Shown here piece after piece: positions 8,889 through 16,709 of a stretch of DNA of 64,000 nt. The DNA is taken from NCBI RefSeq assembly GCF_023639785.1, contig NZ_CP098325.1:496001-560000 (forward strand). The letters run 5' to 3'. The stretch comes from Leclercia adecarboxylata. GTDB taxonomy: Bacteria; Pseudomonadota; Gammaproteobacteria; Enterobacterales; Enterobacteriaceae. Position 1 is the stretch's first letter; every line of letters starts with the position of its first letter. The position numbers and the translations under genes were made by a program. The notes under the pieces were generated by a model. The model searched no databases. It was not told where the DNA came from and saw only the letters and a program-made list of their open reading frames with translations.

Positions 8889-10071
8889 AAATGAAGCATT
8901 AATGATTCCCAATCATAAGGCTGCAAAGCTAAGTGAACTGGATATGATGATTGTTAATTCGGTACCGCCAGGCGGTAACTGGAAAAACATTCCTTTAGAT
9001 GTACCATCTAAAAGAATAGAGCAAATTCGGGAAAGCTATGCACAAGGAAAAGGAAGCCGTTCAACCTACTACGGTAGATTACTTCCAGATATGCCTGCAT
9101 ATACTATTAATACTTATTTTAACCGGCCTGGAAATGGTTGTCATATCCACTATGAGCAAAATCGTGTCCTATCCCAGAGAGAAGCAGCAAGATTGCAATC
9201 ATTCCCAGATGATTTTATTTTCTGTGGAGGGCAAACAGCAGTTAATACCCAAATTGGTAATGCCGTACCTCCCTTTTTGGCTTTTTTGATTGCGAAAGAA
9301 ATAGAGAGAGCCATAGGTAATACTGGTTACTATGTCGATTTGTTTTCTGGGGCAGGGGGGCTTGGCTTAGGATTCAAATGGGCTGGATGGACTCCATTAT
9401 TAGCTAATGATATTGAGGAAAAATATCTACAAACATATTCAAGAAATGTTCATGAAGAAGTTATTTGCGGAAGTATTTCTGATGATGAAAATTTCTCAAA
9501 AATAATAACTAAATTATCAGGAATCAAAAAAACATATTCTGATAAACAATTGTGGATACTGGGGGGGCCTCCATGTCAAGGATTTTCTACGGCAGGAAAT
9601 GCAAGAACAATGGATGATCCAAGAAACTCACTCTTCATGCATTATAAATCCCTCTTGGATCAGATAAAACCAAACGGTTTTATTTTTGAAAATGTTGCAG
9701 GTCTGTTGAATATGGAAAAAGGCAAGGTGTTTGAAAGGGTTAAAGAAGAACTATCATCAACCATGAAAACTATGAATGGGTGGGTATTAAACTCTGAACA
9801 TTATGCAATTCCTCAACGCCGAAAAAGAGTTATATTAGTAGGTTCAAACGATCCTTTATTTTCAATCGAACCTCCGAAAAAAATAACAGAGCAAAAGGAT
9901 TCTTGGGTTTCTGTTAAACATGCATTATCTGACCTTCCTCCTTTACTGCATGGAGAAGATGGAATTGGTAAATACTATATCCATCAACCTGAAAATGACT
10001 ATCAACTGTTCATGAGAGGTTATATCACTGCTTCAGAGTATTATAACAGGAATGTAAAGCCCTCTTTTTAA
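8881..10071 (+). CDS. Circularly permuted cytosine-5 DNA methyltransferase (Eco31I-type M2)
   Basis: A 396-residue m5C methyltransferase whose motif order is rotated. Motif IX (RVLSQREAARLQSFPDDF, 95-112) and motif X (QIGNAVPPFLA, 124-134) come first. They are followed by motif I (DLFSGAGG, 153-160), motif IV with the catalytic Cys (GGPPCQG, C232), motif VI (ENV, 270-272) and motif VIII (QRRKRV, 312-317). The break falls in the target-recognition region: the C-terminus ends after YQLFMRGYITASEYY, and the N-terminus resumes at the PPGGNWKNIP segment. All catalytic motifs are present, so it should be active. The stop codon lies inside the following terminator. Confidence 0.95.
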   Translation: MAKNEALMIPNHKAAKLSELDMMIVNSVPPGGNWKNIPLDVPSKRIEQIRESYAQGKGSRSTYYGRLLPDMPAYTINTYFNRPGNGCHIHYEQNRVLSQREAARLQSFPDDFIFCGGQTAVNTQIGNAVPPFLAFLIAKEIERAIGNTGYYVDLFSGAGGLGLGFKWAGWTPLLANDIEEKYLQTYSRNVHEEVICGSISDDENFSKIITKLSGIKKTYSDKQLWILGGPPCQGFSTAGNARTMDDPRNSLFMHYKSLLDQIKPNGFIFENVAGLLNMEKGKVFERVKEELSSTMKTMNGWVLNSEHYAIPQRRKRVILVGSNDPLFSIEPPKKITEQKDSWVSVKHALSDLPPLLHGEDGIGKYYIHQPENDYQLFMRGYITASEYYNRNVKPSF

Positions 10072-10087
10072 GAGGGCTTTTTTTTAT
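10056..10087. terminator. Bidirectional terminator between methyltransferase and nuclease genes
   Basis: AAAGCCCTCTT (10056-10066) pairs with AAGAGGGCTTT (10070-10080) around three T residues. T-tracts follow on the plus strand and, by symmetry, on the minus strand. It separates the convergent m5C methyltransferase and endonuclease genes. The methyltransferase stop codon (10069-10071) sits in the loop/stem junction. Confidence 0.9.
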
Positions 10088-11823
10088 TCTATTACCTCAT
10101 CAGGGCTTGAGCGAACATAACGATCACTTGTCCAAGATAATTCTAATTCCTTTCCTATTTCACTCATCCCTGACATTAGGTTTTTTAATATTATATTGAA
10201 TTCTTGTTGATTTTTTGTAAGTATTTCTTGTAGCTCCAAAATGATGTCTTTGAACTCGTTTTCTGAATTTGAATTCTCGGACATTATTCCGGCTATTCTT
10301 TCATCTAAGCTGTTTGTAACTGTGCTTAATGATTGTAGGTTATCCAAGGCTTCAGTAAAGTAATTATCAGACAATTCATTTGATACTATAAATGCATTCC
10401 TACTTTCTTTTCTATGATAATCATTCAATGAAGCAAATGCTATTCTTATTCTTCTTGCTTTTTGCACAATTGTATATTTTGTTTCACGTTTTAATCTTTT
10501 TATTGCTTTAAAATAAGTTACATGCTTTGAAATATATAACCCTTCAAATTCTGGAGTATAATTAGCTACTTCAAGATGTAAAAGACTCGCAAGGAAAGTA
10601 TAATAACCTTGATCAAGTATTTTTTTAAGGAGGTTCATGTACGTATGTCTGTTATCACGTAGTATTTTACTTAGTCTTAAGGCTTTTTCAGTATCATCTA
10701 CAGAGTGTTTCAGACGATTCCATACCTCCTCTGCGAACCATGAAATAACTGTATGCCCTTCATTCTCAGCTTCTAATAAAGAGGTTATATCGCTTAAATA
10801 CATTCGATTATTTTTGGCACTATTACATGATTTACAAAGTAGTTGAAATTGAGGACGATGGGAAAATCCTAGTGATATCGGGCCAATATGGTCTGCTTGG
10901 CAAGGCATAGGGTGTAACCCTCCATTCCCTGTATTCAAGCATTCTTCTTTAATAAAAATATCATTTGTTCTAACTTGGCCCATTAGCCTATCAGCAGCAA
11001 CCCAATCACCGTCAACCCAATATTCGAAAACTCTTCGATCAGTAACATAGGATTTAAGATTTTCTTTAGTTCTTCCTTTATCAGCAGTAGAGCGACAACA
11101 GCGGTTAAATGAATGGAATCCATCAAAACGGTCTGGAGGGTTTGCCATAGCTCCAGGGCTTAGCATGCGAGATTCTTGAGGTATGTATTGTTCTTTCAGA
11201 TACTCAATCCATGCTTCGAGATTGTTTGGTAGTTCAGGCGTTATGATAAATTTTGTAGAAAATAAATATGATAAGTCTGAGTATATTTTTTCACCAAAAC
11301 GATCATCCAAGCGTGTTAAAAGATCGATTATGTGTTCGTTTTGAGATAGCTCAAAAGTCTCATCGATATAATTAAGTTTTTTAACCCGAGAAAAGAAATG
11401 TTCGTTGGGATAAGAGTAAGACAATTCCATTTCTTTACCGCATTTTTTGCAGGGTTTAACTCCAAATGGATGAATTATTTTAGCTGTTTTACTAATCCAT
11501 GCATTTTCAGTATCGGGATTTATCCCGATGCTTTTTGCTTTATTTTTCCACCATTCATAGCGTCGTTGATGAGTGTGCTTAAATTTTCCTGATGCCCTAT
11601 TTGATGGGGCTTCCCATTGAATCTCACCTTTTTCCCCAAAAGGGTCTGGCATTCCAGCATAATTTGGATGCATAACTATTTTTTGGGAATACGCTAAAAA
11701 TGCCGCATCACCATATTTAGGTTTTACATTTTTTTTCATTATATTTTGGTCTGAGTGGTTACTTTTGTAGTCGCTAATTATTTTATCAAAATCCGGAACA
11801 ACAACAATTTTTGCAATTTTCAT
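10084..11823 (-). CDS. Type IIS restriction endonuclease, Eco31I family (HNH)
   Basis: A 579-residue protein with one HNH active site: D311 and H312 (QADHIGP) and N334 (CKSCNSAKNN). CxxC pairs at C125/C128 and C330/C333 are potential zinc ligands. Published work on Eco31I, as I recall it, names D311, H312, N334, K337, R340, D345, R264 and D273. All eight residues occur here at the same numbers, so this is Eco31I or a close relative. Eco31I recognises GGTCTC and cuts one and five bases downstream. The adjacent m6A and m5C methyltransferases complete the system. The start at 11823 has GGAGATGTT before ATG. The C-terminal 200 residues are helical and Asn/Glu-rich. Confidence 0.93.
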   Translation of the reverse strand: MKIAKIVVVPDFDKIISDYKSNHSDQNIMKKNVKPKYGDAAFLAYSQKIVMHPNYAGMPDPFGEKGEIQWEAPSNRASGKFKHTHQRRYEWWKNKAKSIGINPDTENAWISKTAKIIHPFGVKPCKKCGKEMELSYSYPNEHFFSRVKKLNYIDETFELSQNEHIIDLLTRLDDRFGEKIYSDLSYLFSTKFIITPELPNNLEAWIEYLKEQYIPQESRMLSPGAMANPPDRFDGFHSFNRCCRSTADKGRTKENLKSYVTDRRVFEYWVDGDWVAADRLMGQVRTNDIFIKEECLNTGNGGLHPMPCQADHIGPISLGFSHRPQFQLLCKSCNSAKNNRMYLSDITSLLEAENEGHTVISWFAEEVWNRLKHSVDDTEKALRLSKILRDNRHTYMNLLKKILDQGYYTFLASLLHLEVANYTPEFEGLYISKHVTYFKAIKRLKRETKYTIVQKARRIRIAFASLNDYHRKESRNAFIVSNELSDNYFTEALDNLQSLSTVTNSLDERIAGIMSENSNSENEFKDIILELQEILTKNQQEFNIILKNLMSGMSEIGKELELSWTSDRYVRSSPDEVIE

Positions 11824-11877
11824 AACATCTCCATGTAAGAAAGTCGTAATTAGACATTATTTTCATTTTCACCTAAA

Positions 11878-11907
11878 ACTATACTTAGAGAAAACCCATT
11901 TTGTCAT
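11878..11907 (-). promoter_or_regulatory. Predicted promoter of the restriction endonuclease
   Basis: On the minus strand ATGACA (11907-11902) and TATAGT (11883-11878) are 18 bases apart, about 55 bases upstream of the endonuclease start. The nuclease therefore appears to have its own promoter, opposed to that of the methyltransferases. Confidence 0.45.
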
Positions 11908-11927
11908 AGGACTGGTTCCTGATCATC

Positions 11928-13226
11928 TTAGCTCCTAAGCGATATACTGAACACATCACTCGCCCACATCATCTTCTCCCCACGCTTTGCTGTAATCCGG
12001 TATGGCGCAACCCATAATTTTAAAGTGTCCGAGAAAGCAAAGTGCTGCGGTATCGGTTGGCTAAAGTCATCATGCGCAGGGTAAATCAGATACATTTCGC
12101 CGCTCCCATCAAGATATGTTTGGCCGTAGGCAAACATTTGATAAAAGTCGGATTGCGCAAGTCCATATAGTGATTTTTTTTGCTCGTTACTGTTCACCAG
12201 CTTCCATTTCGTGTCCATCACCATTTTGGTTTGAATCGGTTGCCGAGATTGAATCAGCAAGTCTGGGCGAAGCTTAAAGCAATCTTTAAGTCCATGCTTT
12301 ACCAAAGAATAAGTTGCTGCTTGAGGAAAAACTTTTAGGTGAGAAGGTAATTCGTAGGGTAGGGTCTGTGCCACAAAGGATTCAAATACCGCTTCCATAG
12401 GAAACAAAAGTGATATCGCTTTGGTGTTTCCTTGTAATGCACTTGGGCTCATTCCTCTCAGGATCAACTGCGCCCAAGCCATTGGCTCGCTGTAATGAGT
12501 CATACCACGCTCAATGCGTAAGCTGTTCATATCGCTCTCAACATCCCTACTAAGTTGAATACCGTCAAAAGCAAAGCGTAGTTCGTAAAGCCAGCGTTGA
12601 TTCTCTGATGACAGCTTCAGACTAAGTAACTTATCCAGTGTGGAGTGTAAGAGCCGATTGGCAGCACAATCAGGCATATACTCATCATAATCGACACAAA
12701 ACTTATGGCGATTTACCGCGTTATGTCGTAGCTGTGCAGAGAGCATCAGCTTGCCCTTCATAAAAGCCAGATTACCTTGCTCGCTCACATAGTCGGAGCG
12801 TAAACCTTGTTTAAGCAATTGGCTGACGCTTTGCAAAAATTGGCTGATAAAAATCTCGAGCAAAGGCATGCGTTGTGCCTGAAGAGTGGCCTGCTGGGTT
12901 TGAATATGTCGAAACCCAGGCAGGTGACTTAGCATCGTAATGAATGTTTCTCGCGCACTCGCAGCCGTGAGGTTTTTACCAATCTTGGGCAGTATCTCAA
13001 GCTGGATACCGTGAGGCGTAGAAAGCATCCCTGCGTAGTTTTGCACCTGCAGCAATTTGAAACCTGAACGAGAGGTGAGTTTGAGAAACTGGCTTCCTTG
13101 ATCACTTGTTAGGCTAAGTGTTTCTAAATAATCAAAGACCTGTTGAGGCACCAGCTTTGCGCCAACTGAAGCCGCTTTTCCACTCCCCAGCAGGTCATAT
13201 TCAAAAACTGAGATAACTTCACCCAT
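11928..13226 (-). CDS. mcrC: McrC, nuclease subunit of the McrBC type IV restriction enzyme
   Basis: A 432-residue McrC-family protein. The N-terminal part (about 1-200) binds McrB. The C-terminal PD-(D/E)xK nuclease is visible as LRPDLLI (about residue 320) followed by VMDTKWKL (about 345). McrC stimulates McrB GTPase activity and supplies DNA cleavage at methylated sites. The start overlaps the mcrB stop by eight bases, consistent with translational coupling. It is the last gene of a leftward three-gene type IV operon. Confidence 0.92.
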   Translation of the reverse strand: MGEVISVFEYDLLGSGKAASVGAKLVPQQVFDYLETLSLTSDQGSQFLKLTSRSGFKLLQVQNYAGMLSTPHGIQLEILPKIGKNLTAASARETFITMLSHLPGFRHIQTQQATLQAQRMPLLEIFISQFLQSVSQLLKQGLRSDYVSEQGNLAFMKGKLMLSAQLRHNAVNRHKFCVDYDEYMPDCAANRLLHSTLDKLLSLKLSSENQRWLYELRFAFDGIQLSRDVESDMNSLRIERGMTHYSEPMAWAQLILRGMSPSALQGNTKAISLLFPMEAVFESFVAQTLPYELPSHLKVFPQAATYSLVKHGLKDCFKLRPDLLIQSRQPIQTKMVMDTKWKLVNSNEQKKSLYGLAQSDFYQMFAYGQTYLDGSGEMYLIYPAHDDFSQPIPQHFAFSDTLKLWVAPYRITAKRGEKMMWASDVFSISLRS

Positions 13227-15276
13227 GGTTTACGGCCTGCTCATCAGGAGTGGTCTGCTGTGGCTGATAAATTGAACGATAAGCCTGTGGCATATTCCAG
13301 ACCTCTTGATCAAATGCTTCGAGCTCGTAAGCTGTCGATTGCTGATCATGGTGTCGTAAACCATGGTTGTTACCAAAAAGCGTATCGAGATCGTCGGTTT
13401 TCTCAATTACGAATTGCAGGCTGTCGTCTTGCTTTTGGTTGTCTGCCAGCACCAACCTGATCTTGTTCCAGTCATCGAAAAAGTATTCCTGTAAAAGCGG
13501 AATGATCTTTTTCTGGAATGCGATCTTCAATTGTTTAAACGCAGCTTCTTCATCACCGGCATCGAGTGCATTTTTTACCGGCATAAAGAACGCATGCCCC
13601 AGTGTATGTTCGCGATCGTAAAGTGCTTCGATGCGGCTGTTGAGTTTCTCTAACAACGACTCGAGCTCTATGCCTTTCACCTTAGCTCCACTCAGTAAAG
13701 AGAGATCTGGCATCATTTCGACAAAGTCAAAGCGACGGCGCAAAGCCGTGTCCATCAGAGCTAAAGAACGGTCCGCTGTATTCATGGCTCCGATGATGTC
13801 GACATTGGCGGGGACGCTGAAGTGATCACCGCTATAAGACAGTTGCAGGCTCATTGCATTAGACATACCCGCACGCTTGTCTACTTCAATGAGTGAGATC
13901 AGTTCCCCAAAGATCTTGGAGATGTTGCCGCGATTGATCTCATCAATGAAAATGGCGTAGCGATGTCCTGGATCGGCGTTGGCACGCTGACATAGGCGTA
14001 TAAAGATTCCCGGCTCAATGGGATAAGAGATATTGCCACTTTCGTCAGAGCGAGCGCGTATACCTTCAATAAATTCTTCATAGCCGTAAGATTGGTGGAA
14101 CGTAACCACTGCAAAACGCTGTATGGCTTCGGCAGATTTTGGACCACGTTTAAGTTCGGCGTAGAGCTCTACCAAATCCTCCACTTGCTCGAGCTGTGAA
14201 TCAACTATCAACCATTCGCTGTTATCTGTTTTGTTAAATACGGCAGGCTCACGCCGATTCTTATAATCAACGGTTAACGACTCGGGAACTGTATAGGATT
14301 GCAAAGCTGCCCAGGCAGTATTCGATAGGTTGCCATTACGACCGTTTAATAATGCCTTACGTTGAAACCACATATGTTCAATAATTTGCCGAACTTTGGC
14401 TCGTTTCCCAAGATCGAGCAGCACCAGCGTTATAACCTGCATCCAGTTCAACGATTCAAGGCGAGAATCCAGCCAGGCATCACGATCAGCAGGAACTGCA
14501 TGAGAAGTGTACTCTTTCATTTTTTGCTGCAACGTGAAGGTCTTGCCAGTGCCTGGGGGGCCAAAGAAGATCACGTTAGTTGGTGAATGTGGAATAGTCT
14601 TGTTCTCGATGGGCTCACTGCTGGCTACTTTCTCTTGCTTCTGTTCATTATCGCGCTTACGGAGCAATTCATAGATATGCCAGATAGCCATATTCACGTA
14701 ATAAGGATCTGTGTTAGGGGATTGGGCGTGTATGGCTTGTTTCAATTCATAGTTTTTCTGTAACCAATTTCCGGTCAGTACCAAACCGAGATGGAAGTGT
14801 TGATTTAGGAATTCTGCTGCTTTATTGAAAGCATTCTCATCCACAGTACTGGTGTATTTCTCTGGTGAAAATGCGGCAAAGACACGGTTTCTTAAGCTTC
14901 GATACATGCGCTTAAGCTGTCCGGTTTCTTTGGCCTGCTGCAGCGCATTGCCTACGTATTGGTAGGTAGCTTCATTCGGTTGTTGACGAACACGTTCGGT
15001 GAGTTCTCTAAGCAATGGGAGGCTTTGCTGATATTCTGCTAATGATGGAACGCCCTGACGAATACTGGCAATACCGTTGTCACGTTCGTACCACAGTCGT
15101 TTAACTAAATTATCTGTTTCAGGGTCTGTAAAGGTTGAGATTTGCTGTAACTGTGCTGTAAATTCACGGTAACGCTGATTCCAATTGGAAGAAGCGTATT
15201 CTTTATCTTTAACGAGGGTCTTAATCAATTCAATGATGGTCAGCTTGCCAGCTTCTACATTCTCTACGAGATCCAC
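13219..15276 (-). CDS. mcrB: McrB-family AAA+ GTPase, modified-DNA recognition subunit
   Basis: A 685-residue protein. A divergent N-terminal domain (about 1-220) would read the DNA modification and does not obviously resemble the E. coli McrB domain. It is followed by an AAA+ GTPase motor with Walker A GPPGTGKT (about residue 239), Walker B IFIDEINRGN (about 444) and the McrB signature MNTADRS (about 500). The GTG start at 15276 has AAAGGA eight bases upstream. It lies 52 bases after the SBD-HNH gene and is coupled to mcrC. Specificity for R-m5C, as in E. coli, cannot be assumed given the different N-terminus. Confidence 0.92.
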   Translation of the reverse strand: MDLVENVEAGKLTIIELIKTLVKDKEYASSNWNQRYREFTAQLQQISTFTDPETDNLVKRLWYERDNGIASIRQGVPSLAEYQQSLPLLRELTERVRQQPNEATYQYVGNALQQAKETGQLKRMYRSLRNRVFAAFSPEKYTSTVDENAFNKAAEFLNQHFHLGLVLTGNWLQKNYELKQAIHAQSPNTDPYYVNMAIWHIYELLRKRDNEQKQEKVASSEPIENKTIPHSPTNVIFFGPPGTGKTFTLQQKMKEYTSHAVPADRDAWLDSRLESLNWMQVITLVLLDLGKRAKVRQIIEHMWFQRKALLNGRNGNLSNTAWAALQSYTVPESLTVDYKNRREPAVFNKTDNSEWLIVDSQLEQVEDLVELYAELKRGPKSAEAIQRFAVVTFHQSYGYEEFIEGIRARSDESGNISYPIEPGIFIRLCQRANADPGHRYAIFIDEINRGNISKIFGELISLIEVDKRAGMSNAMSLQLSYSGDHFSVPANVDIIGAMNTADRSLALMDTALRRRFDFVEMMPDLSLLSGAKVKGIELESLLEKLNSRIEALYDREHTLGHAFFMPVKNALDAGDEEAAFKQLKIAFQKKIIPLLQEYFFDDWNKIRLVLADNQKQDDSLQFVIEKTDDLDTLFGNNHGLRHHDQQSTAYELEAFDQEVWNMPQAYRSIYQPQQTTPDEQAVNHG

Positions 15277-15328
15277 GTAATAATTCCTTTAATGGGAAAC
15301 ATTTCATAAGAAGTGATTATGCAAATTA

Positions 15329-16207
15329 TCAGACATTCATTTTAAATACCTCTTGCCGATGCCACTCTACAAACACCTCCTGGGGATGATCCTCTTTCTC
15401 AAATGGCAACGCTATCTGCTTCCCTTTAAAATCCCAAAACAAACTCCGAACAATCCCCGTTCCATTAACCGCTGGTGAAACCAACACCCGCATATCCTTA
15501 TCCAACCCAATAGACCCTTTATCAAATGCCTTATGGTGTATCGCACATAGCGCCAGACCGTTAGGGACTTCGCACGGCCCGCCGTTCTGCTTCCATTTGA
15601 TATGCGCAGCTTCAAGCGCAACAGAAGTATGATCGTGTCGCATATTGAATCCACAGATCGCGCATTGGTAGTTATAAGCACGTAACACCTGCTGACGGAA
15701 CTGCGGATCGCGAACCTTGCGGATCTGCCTGATATCAAACCCCATCTCGTCAGCAATCTCTTCCTGGATGCTTTCTGGAAAGTGGGCTTCCAGAATCTGC
15801 TGCGCCAGCGAACCGATAAGGTTTTTGTTTTTACTCAGCAGGGCAAAGTGTTGCTCATCAAACCCACCCGCGACGTTGTGCTTTACCAGTTCTCCAGCGG
15901 GTGGTTGCTTGCTGCTACCCGTCGTTGAGCAAAACTCATCATTCTGTAGCTCCCAGAATCCATCACCTTTAAGCCGCCAGAAAGGCATGTCGGGGCGATA
16001 TTGCGCACGCTGTGGGCCAAAACGTTCCAGCAGGCTATGTAGCTGATCGCAGATTTCCGTACCGTAATTGAACAGGCGAGCGTGTCCCTGCTGATAATTC
16101 GCCAGCACATAAAGGAGCAATAATGGTTTATGCGGAGCACGCTGATCGCCTTTGCGCCAGATGGTGATATCGGTAATTGCTTGTTCGAGAGTTTTGCTGG
16201 AAGCCAT
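15329..16207 (-). CDS. SBD-HNH endonuclease, phosphorothioate-dependent type IV family
   Basis: A 292-residue protein. The N-terminal domain (about 1-150) contains RKGDQRAPHKPLLLLYVLA, the signature of the ScoMcrA-like sulphur-binding domain that recognises phosphorothioated DNA. The C-terminal HNH domain (about 190-260) has CAICGF, EAAHIKWK, PNGLALCAIHHKAFD and a terminal Asp-Lys-Gly segment. Family members cut DNA carrying the sulphur modification made by Dnd systems. I start at ATG 16207; the frame can be extended to a TTG at 16249. It is the first gene of the operon with mcrB and mcrC. No dnd genes are in the window, so host DNA may be unmodified. Confidence 0.85.
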   Translation of the reverse strand: MASSKTLEQAITDITIWRKGDQRAPHKPLLLLYVLANYQQGHARLFNYGTEICDQLHSLLERFGPQRAQYRPDMPFWRLKGDGFWELQNDEFCSTTGSSKQPPAGELVKHNVAGGFDEQHFALLSKNKNLIGSLAQQILEAHFPESIQEEIADEMGFDIRQIRKVRDPQFRQQVLRAYNYQCAICGFNMRHDHTSVALEAAHIKWKQNGGPCEVPNGLALCAIHHKAFDKGSIGLDKDMRVLVSPAVNGTGIVRSLFWDFKGKQIALPFEKEDHPQEVFVEWHRQEVFKMNV

Positions 16208-16709
16208 CGCGTTACGGAAGAAGGTAAATAATTGCGATGATGCTCGCAAAACCGCACCCGATCAACCTACCAGCTTCTCACAAGTCACAAAAAGGTACCC
16301 ATCGCTGCCCTTGTCTCAGCCTTTACTTCGAGAATGAGCTTATCGGTCTATGATGAATGCAGCGATGAAGGCCCCGCCTTAACGCATCGCTCAGCCCACG
16401 ATAAATCGAGGATTACCATTAGCACCTATCCAAAATCAGCAAACCTTCTGACCTATTCAGGAGATACCTGAAGCAGTCAGGAACCAATAATAGCAATTTA
16501 AATTTACGCGACGTTTTACCCCTTCCAAAGGCACCACTAAAAAAAATTAACATTAAACGTCAAACCCCTAATTACCTCACATCCATTCCAGCGCATTTTA
16601 TATACGCACCCCCCCCCCACATCCCCCCAACTCCGTTTATTAGTAGTTGCCTGACCTATACAAAACCCTATCATTCTGCCGATAAACAATCTCAATCCAG
16701 GTAATAAAG
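16208..16709. other. Divergent intergenic region with a poly-C tract
   Basis: This 502-base, gene-free region separates the leftward type IV operon from the rightward zinc-ribbon gene and probably holds both promoters. It has a homopolymer of ten C residues at 16609-16618 followed by CACATCCCCCC. No leuX-like attachment repeat, tRNA or convincing small frame is visible. Confidence 0.6.

Noticed and set aside
16609..16629. Poly-C tract as a phase-variation switch
   Set aside because: Ten C residues could slip, but the tract is about 80 bases upstream of the next start, outside any coding frame and without a clear promoter spacing effect. No evidence for switching.
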